Assembly (NCBI RefSeq): GCF_007830435.1
Contig: NZ_VLLC01000020.1
Span: 1-64,000 of the forward strand
From: Desulfobotulus alkaliphilus
GTDB taxonomy: Bacteria > Desulfobacterota > Desulfobacteria > Desulfobacterales > ASO4-4
Direction of reading: 5' to 3'
Length of the DNA stretch: 64,000 bases
Shown here: positions 8,580 through 17,641 of the stretch, in pieces
Layout of the letters: each line of letters starts with the position of its first letter
How positions within the stretch are numbered: position 1 is the stretch's first letter
Translations under genes and position numbers: made by a program
Notes under the pieces: generated by a model
What the model was told of the DNA's origin: nothing
Databases searched by the model: none
Seen by the model: the letters and a program-made list of their open reading frames with translations, nothing else

Positions 8580-9551
8580 TCAGGAAAGAAAGGAGGCAAG
8601 GCGTTCTCTGATGATCCTTTCAGCATCTTCCACAATGCGGCGGATCAACGCCTCCACAGAAGGCACATCGCGGATCAGTCCAGCCACAGGGCTTGCCCCC
8701 CAGACACCGCCGTTGACATCCCCGTCCTTCAGGGCCTGTTCTCCCCTTTTGCCTGCAACAAGGGGGGCCAGCTCATCGATGGTTACACCGCCCCGCTTTT
8801 CCAGCGCCACAATCTCATCGGCAAGGGTATTTTTATAAATCCTTGCCGTATTGTGCAGGGTTCTGAAAATCAGTGCGGTCTGCCGTTCATCGGCATCCAC
8901 AAGGGCCTTTTTGATATTGGCGTGCACAGGTGCTTCCTTGGTTGCCACAAAGCGGGTGCCCATATTGATCCCGTCTGCGCCCAGTGCCAGTGCTGCCGCC
9001 AGTCCCCGGCCATCGGCAAATCCGCCGGAGGCAAGGATGGGAATATCAAGGCTGTCTGCGGCCAGAGGCAGGAGGATCAGGCCCGGAATATCATCTTCTC
9101 CGGGATGCCCTGCGCACTCGAACCCATCCACGCTGACAATATCACAGCCGATTTTCTGCGCCTTCAGGGCATGGCGTACGGAAGTGCATTTGTGGATCAC
9201 CGTGATTCCAGCCTCTTTAAACAAAGGCAGAAACTCTTCCGGGCTTCTGCCTGCGGTTTCCACAATTTTTACCCCCTTTTCCACGATCATGCGGGCATAA
9301 TCCATATAAGGTACGGGCTTGAGGGTAGGCAGAAGGGTGAGATTCACGCCGACGGGCTGATCCGTGAGGGAAAAAAGCCTGTCGATCTCATGGCCAAGGG
9401 CCTCAGGGTCAGGATAAATCAATGCCGTCAAAAGACCAAGGCCACCGGCATTGGATACCGCCGATGCAAGGTCTGCCGTTCCCACCCACTGCATGCCACC
9501 CTGAACAATGGGATGGCGGATACCCAGTTTTTCCGTAATCCGTGTTTTCAT
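8580..9551 (-). CDS. Nitronate monooxygenase / 2-nitropropane dioxygenase-like flavoprotein
   Basis: The 323-residue TIM-barrel FMN protein opens with RHPIVQGGMQWVGTADLASAVSNAGGLG. It has the phosphate-binding segment ILASGGFADGRGLAAALALGADGINMGTRF and the conserved ECAGHPGEDD loop with the catalytic-type His. Members oxidise nitronates, or act as FabK-type enoyl-ACP reductases. FabK normally sits with fatty-acid genes, which are absent here, so the nitronate monooxygenase-like name is kept as a family call only. GGAG precedes the ATG. It probably shares a transcript with selO. Confidence 0.85.
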   Translation of the reverse strand: MKTRITEKLGIRHPIVQGGMQWVGTADLASAVSNAGGLGLLTALIYPDPEALGHEIDRLFSLTDQPVGVNLTLLPTLKPVPYMDYARMIVEKGVKIVETAGRSPEEFLPLFKEAGITVIHKCTSVRHALKAQKIGCDIVSVDGFECAGHPGEDDIPGLILLPLAADSLDIPILASGGFADGRGLAAALALGADGINMGTRFVATKEAPVHANIKKALVDADERQTALIFRTLHNTARIYKNTLADEIVALEKRGGVTIDELAPLVAGKRGEQALKDGDVNGGVWGASPVAGLIRDVPSVEALIRRIVEDAERIIRERLASFLS

Positions 9552-9669
9552 ATTTTTTCTCCGTGAAGGGTTTCGGGGTATTTAAAAAAATCATACAGAA
9601 AAGAAGCTGCAAGCACAAAGGCTGAAACCTCAACTTACTTCCCCTGCGAAGGCACTGCAAGGCTATGGA

Positions 9670-10554
9670 TCAAAAAAGCCTTTTTCCCGCCTCCTGCACC
9701 AGTACATCCGTAAAGTCTTTAAGCAGGGAGGACCCGATATCCCAGCAGTGCCAGAAAAGGGGAACGTCCATGGGCATATCCGGAACCAGCTCCACAAGGG
9801 AGCCGGAATTGAGAAAACTGCGGCTCTGGAGATCCGGCACCATGCCGCAGCCAAGGCCCAAAAGGATAAAGTTCAGAAAACTTGTGGCGGAAGGAATATA
9901 ATGTACCGGAGGATTAAGAGATAAACCTGTTACCTGATTAAAAAAGCGATCCTGCAGGCGGTCTTTCCGGTTGAAAATCAGCACGGGTGCTTCAAGATCC
10001 CGCAGCCCCTCCAGCCCCGACGGCAGCCAGCGATCCATGTAGGCCGGTGATGCCAGCATCCGGTAACGCATACTGCCAAGGAGGTGGATGCGGCATCCCT
10101 GAACGGCCCTGTCCCTGCTTGTAATGCATCCCATGACCTCCCCGTCCTGAAGCAGACGATGGGTGACATCCTGATCATCCGTCCTGAGATCCAGCAGGAT
10201 CATGCGGGAAAGCAGAAATTCCTGCACCGCCTCAGGAAACCATGTGACAAGGCTGTCTGCATTGAGGCCCACCGTCAGACTGCGGTAGGCCCCCGGCCCT
10301 TCAGGCAGCAGGGCATCTTCCAGATCCGCCTCCAGAGAAGCCACCTGCCGGTAATGTTTCAGAAGCCGTACCCCCGGCTCCGTTGCCCGGGGCGGGCTGC
10401 TCCTTACCAGCAGCACCTGACCCGTCTGGCTTTCAAGCAGTTTAATCCGCTGGGATACCGCTGACTGGGTGATGTGCAGCGTCTGCGCCGCCCTTTCAAA
10501 CCCGCCCTCTTCCACCACGGATGCCAGTGCTTCCAGCAGTTTATAATCCAGCAT
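9670..10554 (-). CDS. argP: LysR-type regulator, ArgP (IciA)-like
   Basis: The 294-residue protein starts MLDYKLLEALASVVEEGG. The helix-turn-helix FERAAQTLHITQSAVSQRIKLLE follows, then the effector domain with TVGLNADSLVTWFPEAVQEF, which is characteristic of ArgP. ArgP senses lysine and arginine and in enterobacteria activates argO. The frame is open far upstream across the exporter gene, but the start at 10554 has AAAGGGAG before it and gives the normal LysR length. It is divergently transcribed from an ArgO/LysE-type exporter across a 231-bp spacer, which matches the classical regulator-target layout. Confidence 0.88.
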   Translation of the reverse strand: MLDYKLLEALASVVEEGGFERAAQTLHITQSAVSQRIKLLESQTGQVLLVRSSPPRATEPGVRLLKHYRQVASLEADLEDALLPEGPGAYRSLTVGLNADSLVTWFPEAVQEFLLSRMILLDLRTDDQDVTHRLLQDGEVMGCITSRDRAVQGCRIHLLGSMRYRMLASPAYMDRWLPSGLEGLRDLEAPVLIFNRKDRLQDRFFNQVTGLSLNPPVHYIPSATSFLNFILLGLGCGMVPDLQSRSFLNSGSLVELVPDMPMDVPLFWHCWDIGSSLLKDFTDVLVQEAGKRLF

Positions 10555-10785
10555 ATCCGACACTCCCTTTTTGCTCACCCTTCTTCTTGCAAAGCTCTTT
10601 GGTACTACCCATAACATATACTTATGAATCATGAAAATAATGAATTTTCCTTTTAGACCCTTTGGCGTTAAGGATGAAAAAAAGGGCCGCCACAGCCCCC
10701 ATGCCTTTGAAAATATCCGTTCCGGACAAACACGGTAAAAATAATCTCCGCCCCGGAAAAATAGAGAACCTGAAAGGAAAGAACC
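10555..10785. promoter_or_regulatory. Divergent control region between argP-like and argO-like genes
   Basis: This 231-bp spacer must contain both promoters and the ArgP operator. An AT-rich stretch around 10615-10660 with overlapping TATGAATCATGAAAAT sequence is the likeliest binding area. No box could be fixed with confidence. Confidence 0.4.
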
Positions 10786-11403
10786 ATGCTGACCCCTGCT
10801 TTTTACGGATTTTCCGTATGCCTTGGACTGATCATTGCCATTGGTGCCCAGAATGCCTTTGTGCTGAGCAATGGCATCAGAAATAACCGGCCCCTTCTCA
10901 TTGCCCTGACCTGCATTGTCTGCGACAGCCTTCTCATCGGCATTGGTGTCGCAGGGCTGGGAAGTCTCCTTGTCTCTAAACCGGATTTTGTCCGCTGGGC
11001 CACATGGGGTGGGGCTGCCTTTCTCATGGTCTACGGGTTCAGGGCCTTCTGCTCTTCCATCAAAGGGGGAGGCACGCTGGAAACCGAAAACAGCGGGAGC
11101 ATTACGGCATCTTCCCTGATCCTCGCCACCCTTGGGGTGACTTTCCTCAATCCCCATACCTATCTGGATACCATTGTGCTGATGGGTGGGCTTTCGGCCC
11201 CGTACATGGGGACAGAAAGACTGGGATTCTGGCTGGGTGCGGTGACGGCATCCACGGTCTGGTTCATCACTCTGGCCTTTGGGGCCCGCAGGCTGGCCCC
11301 ATTTTTCAAAAAAGCCGCTGCATGGCGCATGCTGGATGCGGGGGTCTGTGTCATCATGTGGGGGATTGCTGCTGCTCTGGTGCAGCAGGCGCGCACCCTT
11401 TAA
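10786..11403 (+). CDS. argO: LysE/ArgO-type amino-acid exporter
   Basis: The 205-residue inner-membrane protein has about six hydrophobic helices. The LysE-family signature GLIIAIGAQNAFVLSNGIR sits in the first helix region, and the second half-repeat has LGVTFLNPHTYLDTIVLMGG. Members export basic amino acids such as arginine, lysine or canavanine. The ATG is preceded by GAAAGGAAAG. The divergent ArgP-like regulator supports the ArgO assignment, with excess lysine or arginine as the expected trigger. The 11404-11636 spacer to the convergent kinase gene holds a 10-bp palindrome AGCGTACGCT near 11534 and no clear terminator. Confidence 0.88.
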   Translation: MLTPAFYGFSVCLGLIIAIGAQNAFVLSNGIRNNRPLLIALTCIVCDSLLIGIGVAGLGSLLVSKPDFVRWATWGGAAFLMVYGFRAFCSSIKGGGTLETENSGSITASSLILATLGVTFLNPHTYLDTIVLMGGLSAPYMGTERLGFWLGAVTASTVWFITLAFGARRLAPFFKKAAAWRMLDAGVCVIMWGIAAALVQQARTL

Positions 11404-11636
11404 AAAAACGGATCTTTCAGCCCCAGGCCTGACAATGCCTGTTGAAGCCGCTTCTACTATTACAGTGACCTATGCTGCACATCGTACGCCTGAAATTTTC
11501 AAATGTTTCAAGGCTGACCGTTTGGAGTATAAATAGCGTACGCTTTACCGGACTTTCAGGTTAATATCAAAGCCCAGTGGCCGGAACTTGCGGTATTCTC
11601 CCATGTGGTCTATACAAAGGTGGGGTTTTCGGTTTT

Positions 11637-13985
11637 TCAATCTGTAACTACCACAATGGGAAACCCCTGTATCCCACCGGGCAACTTGAAGGGCAGCACA
11701 AAATGGACAAGGGTGCCTGCATCGGGTCTGCTGTCTATGTTGATATTTCCATCCATAAGGTCCACAAGCCGTTTGACAATGGCAAGTCCAAGCCCGGCAC
11801 CTTCGTATTGGCGGGCAGAAGATCCGTCCACCTGAGTAAAGGGTTTGAAAAGGTCTTTCAGGCGATGTACAGGAATACCGATTCCCGTATCGGAAATGGA
11901 AAAAAGGATACGCAGATAGCCCGGCCTTTCCTGAGACAGGGGATGAACCTCCACCCGAATGGTCCCGCCTTGGGTAAACTTCGTGGCATTGCCTATGAGA
12001 TTGAAGAGGATCTGCCTTAACCTGCCAGCATCACCCATAAGATTTTCTGGTATGGAATCATCGGTCAGGCAGCTTAAAACCGTGTTGTTTCTGGCGGCGT
12101 GATCATAAAAAATCTCACACAGGGAATCGCAGACCTCTTTCAGATTAAAAGCCTGCTCCTGAATCTCCATCTTTCCGGCTTCGATCTTGGAAATATCAAT
12201 AATATCATTTAATAAACGACCCAATCGTTCCGCAGAACCAATGGCCAGTGAAATGCACTGTTTTTGATCTTCATTCAGAGGATCTTCCTTCAAAAGCTGC
12301 ATCATACCCAGAATGCCGTTGAGGGGGGTGCGGATTTCATGGCTGATGTTTGCCATGAATTCGGATTTGGCCTGACTTGCGGCTTCGGCCTCTGATTTGG
12401 CTTCCAGCAGGGCTTCTTCTACAAGCTTTCTCTCGCTGATATCCCTGACAATGGCAAGAATTCTTGGAATCCCGGCAATAAAAACAGGCTTTAAAATATT
12501 TTCTGTATAAAAAAGCTCCCCGCTTTTCTTTCTGCATAGCCATTCAAAAACAACGGCTTCACCCTTTGCCGCTCTTCTCATCAATTTTTCTGAATATTCA
12601 TTGGTATAAGGCTCTACAGGCGCAGACAATTTCGCCACAGACAGTTCCGAAAGCTCGTTTCTTGTATAACCATACTTTAACAACATGGATTCATTCACAT
12701 CCAGAATCGCTCCCGTATCAATGTCATGGATAAACAATGCATCCGGGATATTGTTAAATATTTCCCTGTATGTTCTTTCAGAGAGCAGAAGATTTTCCTC
12801 TGCCTGCCTTCTTTCGGTAATATCCCTGAACTCAACGGTTCTTACTGTTTTTCCTTTGTAGGGGACATTTCTTGCCTCAAGCCTGATGGGAAAGGACTCG
12901 CCATTTTTACGCAGGCCATTGGCCTCGTAGGGCTTTTCATAGCCCGCAATGATTTTACCCATCACCATGTCCCTGTGTTCCGGAGCAATGAGCAAAAGAC
13001 CGTCCATCCCCGCAAGTTCATCCAAAGCATATCCCGTCATGTCCGAAAGGCCCTGATTGCAGTCCAGAATGATGCCTTTGTCATGGATTGCAATGCCCCC
13101 GAAGGATGCATTGTGCAGGGCCTTAAAACGTTCTGTGCTTTCGACAAGCTCCTTCTCTATTTTTTTACGTTCGCTAATATCCCTGAAGATACCCGTAATG
13201 CAGGGTCTTCCATCAATATCCAGTACAATACCCGTTCTGATTTCCACAGGAATACTGCGCCCGTCTGCATGGCGTAATAAGATTTCAAACAGCTTACCTG
13301 CTTTGGTAAATTTTACTGCTTCCTGAAATTTTTCCTTGATATATTCTTCAAATTCTGCGGGGTGAAGCTGACTGAGATGCATGGCAAGGAGTTCATCCCG
13401 CGTTCTGCCCGTAAGGGACAATGCCGCAGGATTGGCATCCATGAGCATGCCAGTTTCCATATCCGCAAGGAAAACAGCATCCGCCATGCCATAAAAAAGG
13501 GTACGAAAACGCTGCTCGCTTTTAATCAAAGCCTCGGATATCTCATGTTTTTCCATGCTGTATCCCAGTCTGCGGGCGCAAAGGATGAGAAGATTTATTT
13601 CCTCTTCCAAAAAAGGGCCCTCATCCCTGAGCGGACGTTTTTCCAGATAAAACACCTCAACACGGCCTTCACTCTGCCCATTCACCCTGATTTCAGCAGA
13701 AATCCCCCAGTCCGTTTTGCTAAAATTATCTGTCTGAAAAGACTGCCCCCTGAAATGAATGCGGACACAGGTAATTTCAGGATAAAAGAAGGCATGGGCC
13801 AATGCCTCCAGTGAAGCACGAAAGATTTGTCCCGGATCTTTGCCCCTTTCCACGGCATCGGAAATTTTCTGAAGGCAGTTCAGTTCCTTGACACGCTCCC
13901 GCAGTGCCTCTTCCGCAGAAAGCCCTTTGCTGCACAAAAATGCCGTTTCAGGATGCCCTGCATCCCCTGTCTTTTCTTCGTCCAT
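11637..13985 (-). CDS. Soluble sensor histidine kinase with three PAS domains
   Basis: The 782-residue protein has no membrane helix. The N-terminal part (about 25-155) resembles a GAF-like sensor region. Three PAS domains follow (about 165-280, 285-405 and 410-530), each ended by a PAC motif such as FRDISERKKIE. The dimerisation domain carries the phospho-acceptor His549 in ANISHEIRTPLNG. The ATPase has its N-box at LRQILFNLIGNATKF and G-boxes DTGIGIP and GAGLGLAIV. There is no receiver domain, so phosphate must pass to a separate receiver or HPt. It is the only kinase of the island on the minus strand, convergent with argO. A TATAAA box lies at 14026-14031, about 40 bases before the start. 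Confidence 0.9.
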   Translation of the reverse strand: MDEEKTGDAGHPETAFLCSKGLSAEEALRERVKELNCLQKISDAVERGKDPGQIFRASLEALAHAFFYPEITCVRIHFRGQSFQTDNFSKTDWGISAEIRVNGQSEGRVEVFYLEKRPLRDEGPFLEEEINLLILCARRLGYSMEKHEISEALIKSEQRFRTLFYGMADAVFLADMETGMLMDANPAALSLTGRTRDELLAMHLSQLHPAEFEEYIKEKFQEAVKFTKAGKLFEILLRHADGRSIPVEIRTGIVLDIDGRPCITGIFRDISERKKIEKELVESTERFKALHNASFGGIAIHDKGIILDCNQGLSDMTGYALDELAGMDGLLLIAPEHRDMVMGKIIAGYEKPYEANGLRKNGESFPIRLEARNVPYKGKTVRTVEFRDITERRQAEENLLLSERTYREIFNNIPDALFIHDIDTGAILDVNESMLLKYGYTRNELSELSVAKLSAPVEPYTNEYSEKLMRRAAKGEAVVFEWLCRKKSGELFYTENILKPVFIAGIPRILAIVRDISERKLVEEALLEAKSEAEAASQAKSEFMANISHEIRTPLNGILGMMQLLKEDPLNEDQKQCISLAIGSAERLGRLLNDIIDISKIEAGKMEIQEQAFNLKEVCDSLCEIFYDHAARNNTVLSCLTDDSIPENLMGDAGRLRQILFNLIGNATKFTQGGTIRVEVHPLSQERPGYLRILFSISDTGIGIPVHRLKDLFKPFTQVDGSSARQYEGAGLGLAIVKRLVDLMDGNINIDSRPDAGTLVHFVLPFKLPGGIQGFPIVVVTD

Positions 13986-14097
13986 GTCCCAGATCCTTAT
14001 CTGTCACATTTTCTGGATTTCCTGATTTATACTCCAGTTGCCCATCTGTGAAACATCTGAAAATTGGATTGTTATTCTGATTTATTTAATGAGGCCC

Positions 14098-14228
14098 TCA
14101 CCCGGTATAGATACAGGCCCTGTCCCTGCCAAGGGCCTTGGCCTTATAAATGGCTTTGTCGGCTTTTCTGGATAAAACCATAAGGCTGTCTCCATGTTCC
14201 GGATATACGGCCATACCCAGGAAAAAAC
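14098..14228 (-). pseudogene. C-terminal stump of a GGDEF-domain gene
   Basis: Reading on the minus strand from 14228 gives FLGMAVYPEHGDSLMVLSRK, then ADKAIYKAKALGRDRACIYTG and a stop at 14098. This is the usual last 40 residues of a GGDEF domain. The rest of the domain is missing: the frame ends exactly where the inverted-repeat element E begins at 14229. Nothing similar resumes on the other side. The gene was probably cut by insertion of, or recombination at, the element. Confidence 0.7.
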
Positions 14229-14412
14229 GTAACTATTCAGCATTGGTTCACACACAAGGGCAGGCACAGGGGCCTGCCCCTACAATAACACAAAACCTGA
14301 ATTAATCATGGGTTTTGTGTAGGGGCACCCCCCCGTGGTTGCCCAAAACCAGGGCTGGCACAGGGGCCTGCCCCTGCACCAGAGGGAAATGGGGAATTTG
14401 CTGAATAATTAC
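14229..14412. mobile_element. Short element E with the MITE ends, filled with REP palindromes
   Basis: The ends GTAACTATTCAGCA and TGCTGAATAATTAC match those of copies A-D. The inside is not the usual core. It holds three GC-rich palindromes: GGGCAGGCACAGGGGCCTGCC followed by CTAC, then GTAGGGGCACCC paired with GGTTGCCC, then a further GGGGCCTGCCCCTGC unit. The CTAC...GTAG order makes the first two a REPIN. No target duplication flanks it. 14413-14560 holds no gene. Confidence 0.65.
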
Positions 14413-14560
14413 CTTAGTATTTGCAAAAGCACATTTTTTCCCCTATTCTCATTGGCATCCATCGTTTTTTACCTTAAGATACCGTCAGGGTTTTCTTTCA
14501 AGCTCCCTGTTTTTTTCAGCCAGACAAGCCAGCTTCCATCCAGATCAACGGGACACCGCC

Positions 14561-17500
14561 ATGCCGAAAAAACCTGAAAAACCCCAAAAGGCTCGCCGCT
14601 ACCCTCCCCTTACAGGGCAGTCACGGGAAGGTCAGCCCCCTGTGAATAGGGATGGGCGGTATAAAGATGCCGCCCGCCGCATCCCAAAGGTCGCCCCTGA
14701 AGACGTGGAAAATCTCTCTCAGGAGGAAGTGCTGCGCCTGCTTCAGGAAGTGCTCATCTATCAGACAGAACTTGAGATGCAAAACGAGGAGCTTCTTGCC
14801 GCGCAGGAAGAAATTGAAAAAAACCGGCGGCGCTACTTCAGCCTCTATGACCTTGCGCCGGTGGGCTACTGCACCCTCAGCGAAAAGGGTCTCATTTCCG
14901 AAGCCAACCTCACCCTCTGCCATATGCTGGGTGTCAGCCGGTCTGACCTTTTAAAAAAACCCCTGATCCGTTTTATTCCGGAAAGAGACTACCCCATCTT
15001 CCATAACATGCTAAAAAAAATGGAAAACGGCCAGAGCCATCAGGAATGCGAGCTGCGCATGGCAAGGCCGGATGGCTCATGGTTTCAGTCAAGGATGGAA
15101 ACAAGCCATGCGCCGGAAAACAAGGAAAAAAATACCCTGCGCATTACCATCAGCGACATCTCCGAATCCAGAGAGCTGGAAAGCAGAATCCGGGAAAGGG
15201 AGGAAATTTTCCGCAGCAGTTTTGAAGACAGCTCTGCCGTCAAACTGCACATTGATCCCGCAACGGGCAGCATCATCAATGCCAATAAGGCAGCCGCCAC
15301 CTTTTACGGCTGGTCCAGAAGCACCCTGCAGACAATGCGCATTCAGGACATCACCCTGCTGGACCAGCCCTTTGCCCGGGAAAGCCTGACCCTTGCAAAA
15401 AACCAGCCCAAGTCACGGCTTTTTTTCCGCCACCGCCTCAGCGACGGCAGCATCCGGGACATGGAGATTTTCAGCAGCCCCCTTACCGTCAATGGCAAAG
15501 AGATCATTCACGCCATCCTCCATGACATCACAGAACAGAAAGAAGCGGAAGAGAAGCTTCGCCAGAGTGAAGAGCTTTACAGAAATCTTTTTGAAACCAT
15601 GGGTCAGGGGGTTGTGTATCAGGATGCCTCCGGCCATATCACCAGTTGCAATCCTGCTGCCATGCAGATACTGGGCCTCAGCCTTGAACAGATGCAGGGC
15701 CGCAGTTCCCTTGATCCCCGCTGGTGCGCCACACGGGAGGACGGATCGGATTTTCCCGGAGAAGAACATCCGGCCATGCTTGCCCTGAAAACGGGAAAAC
15801 CCGTGCGCAGTGTGCTCATGGGGGTTTTTCATCCGGGAAAAAATGAAAAAAGATGGATTCTCATTGATGCCATTCCCAAGTTCCATGACAAGGCTGAACA
15901 GCCCTATGGTGCCTTCACAACCTTCACGGATATCACGGAAAACATCCGGGCAAAGGAAAAAATCGAAGAATACGCCAGACAGATGGCTGAAAAAAACAGG
16001 GAGCTGGATGAGGCCCTGAACAGGGCAGAACAGGCTACCCGTGTAAAGGGCGAGTTTCTGGCCAACATGAGCCATGAAATCCGCACGCCCATCAACGGGG
16101 TCATGGGCATGACGGATCTGCTTCTGGATACGGAGCTTAACCCTGACCAGCGGCGTTTTGCGGAAACCATTAAAAACAGCAGCCGGATTCTCCTCTATCT
16201 CATCAACGATATTCTGGATTTTTCCAAGATTGAGGCAGGCGAACTCCGCATCCAGCCCCTTGCCTTTGACATCCACCGGCACATGGACGATTTTGCAGCA
16301 ACCATGGAAATTCAGGCCCGCCAGAAAGGCCTTGCATTCACCTGTAAGATGGATGAAACCATACCGCAAACACTTTATGGAGACCCGGAAAGGCTGCGGC
16401 AGATCCTCAACAACCTTACGGGCAATGCCATGAAGTTCACGGAGGAAGGTTCCGTTGACATCAAAGTAAACCTTCTCAATGATTCCAGTCATTCCCCCGG
16501 AAAAGAACGGGCCTCCAGCGAAAAAAACACGGATATCTGCCTGCTTTTTTCAATCTCCGATACGGGTATCGGCATTCCCGAAGACAGAACCCATCTGCTT
16601 TTTAAACGGTTTTCCCAGATGGAAACAGCCACCAACCGTCGCTTTGGCGGCACCGGGCTTGGCCTTGCCATCTCCAGCCAGCTCGTTACCCTGCTGGGCG
16701 GAGAAATCGGCGTGAACACCCAAAGGGAAAGGGGCGTTGAATTCTGGTTTACGGCAAGATTCCCCATGGACATATCCCATGCAGAAAAAGAGACGGACAA
16801 GAAAGAAAAAGGGCTGCCTCAGCCCAATGGCAATCCAACCTTTGCCGGACTGCCCCGTTTTACCGGCCATATTCTCCTTGCGGAAGACAATGCCACCAAT
16901 CAGGCCGTGGCCACAGGCATTCTCAAAAAAATGGGGCTTAGGCCTGAGGTGGCGGATAACGGCTTTAAAGCCCTGGAACTTTTGCAGCACACAGCCTATG
17001 ACCTGATTCTCATGGATGTGAACATGCCGGAAATGGATGGCATCGAAACCACCATCCGAATACGTCAGATGGAAATGGAAGCGTCTCTGGAAAGGGGCGG
17101 AAAAACCTGTAGCGGGGTTCCCATTATCGCCATGACCGCCGCAGCCATGGAAAAGGACAGAATACGCTGTATGGAAGCAGGTATGAACGATTATCTCAGC
17201 AAACCCGTCAACCCCCATGAACTGGCGGAGGTTCTTGGAAAATGGCTTCCCCTTCACCCTGCGGATGCGGACGAAAGGATTCTGCCCCATAGGGAGGGGA
17301 AAAAGCCCCTTCCGGCCTTTGACAGGGAAGAACTCCTTGGCAGGGCCATGGACGATGAAGAGCTTGTGAAAAAAATACTGGAGGCGGTACAGGAAAACCT
17401 TCCCTTAAGGGTAAAACGGATCAGGGAGGCCCTGATGGCCGGGGATTATTCTGCCATCCTTGCGGAGGCCCACGCCCTCCATGGCATGGCCCTGAATGCA

Positions 17501-17641
17501 GCCTGTCCGGGTATTGCAAGGATCGCCCGCAGCATGGAAACGGGTGCTGAGGGTCATCAGAATCTTGAAGAGCTGAGATTGATGATGGTTCGTCTGGACG
17601 ATGAGGTCAGACGCTTTGGGGAGGCAATTCATGGACTTTGA
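14561..17641 (+). CDS. Hybrid histidine kinase: PAS domains, kinase, receiver, HPt
   Basis: The 1026-residue protein has no membrane helix. A coiled segment with [19 protein letters not shown]-like sequence (about 60-85) precedes three PAS domains (about 90-210, 215-330 and 335-465). The phospho-acceptor is His505 in [13 protein letters not shown]. The ATPase has [15 protein letters not shown] and GTGLGLAIS. The receiver domain (about 770-890) has Asp819 in [13 protein letters not shown]-terminal HPt domain has His971 in the motif AHALHG. All four phosphorelay steps are thus in one chain. It ends 11 bases inside the next gene, the REC-GGDEF-EAL protein, which makes that protein the obvious final receiver. 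Confidence 0.92.
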   Translation: MPKKPEKPQKARRYPPLTGQSREGQPPVNRDGRYKDAARRIPKVAPEDVENLSQEEVLRLLQEVLIYQTELEMQNEELLAAQEEIEKNRRRYFSLYDLAPVGYCTLSEKGLISEANLTLCHMLGVSRSDLLKKPLIRFIPERDYPIFHNMLKKMENGQSHQECELRMARPDGSWFQSRMETSHAPENKEKNTLRITISDISESRELESRIREREEIFRSSFEDSSAVKLHIDPATGSIINANKAAATFYGWSRSTLQTMRIQDITLLDQPFARESLTLAKNQPKSRLFFRHRLSDGSIRDMEIFSSPLTVNGKEIIHAILHDITEQKEAEEKLRQSEELYRNLFETMGQGVVYQDASGHITSCNPAAMQILGLSLEQMQGRSSLDPRWCATREDGSDFPGEEHPAMLALKTGKPVRSVLMGVFHPGKNEKRWILIDAIPKFHDKAEQPYGAFTTFTDITENIRAKEKIEEYARQMAEKNRELDEALNRAEQATRVKGEFLANMSHEIRTPINGVMGMTDLLLDTELNPDQRRFAETIKNSSRILLYLINDILDFSKIEAGELRIQPLAFDIHRHMDDFAATMEIQARQKGLAFTCKMDETIPQTLYGDPERLRQILNNLTGNAMKFTEEGSVDIKVNLLNDSSHSPGKERASSEKNTDICLLFSISDTGIGIPEDRTHLLFKRFSQMETATNRRFGGTGLGLAISSQLVTLLGGEIGVNTQRERGVEFWFTARFPMDISHAEKETDKKEKGLPQPNGNPTFAGLPRFTGHILLAEDNATNQAVATGILKKMGLRPEVADNGFKALELLQHTAYDLILMDVNMPEMDGIETTIRIRQMEMEASLERGGKTCSGVPIIAMTAAAMEKDRIRCMEAGMNDYLSKPVNPHELAEVLGKWLPLHPADADERILPHREGKKPLPAFDREELLGRAMDDEELVKKILEAVQENLPLRVKRIREALMAGDYSAILAEAHALHGMALNAACPGIARIARSMETGAEGHQNLEELRLMMVRLDDEVRRFGEAIHGL

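Noticed and set aside
9670-11157. 495-codon minus-strand frame across the argO-like gene
   Set aside because: Only the part from 10554 is the LysR regulator. The upstream part is a shadow of the exporter gene and has no regulator motif.
14248-14384. Repeated palindromes considered as a CRISPR array
   Set aside because: The units are inverted, not direct, spacing is irregular and no unique spacers or cas genes are present.
15413-16492. 359-codon minus-strand frame opposite the hybrid kinase
   Set aside because: It is the antisense shadow of the PAS and kinase domains in a high-GC gene. It has no ribosome site and no domain.
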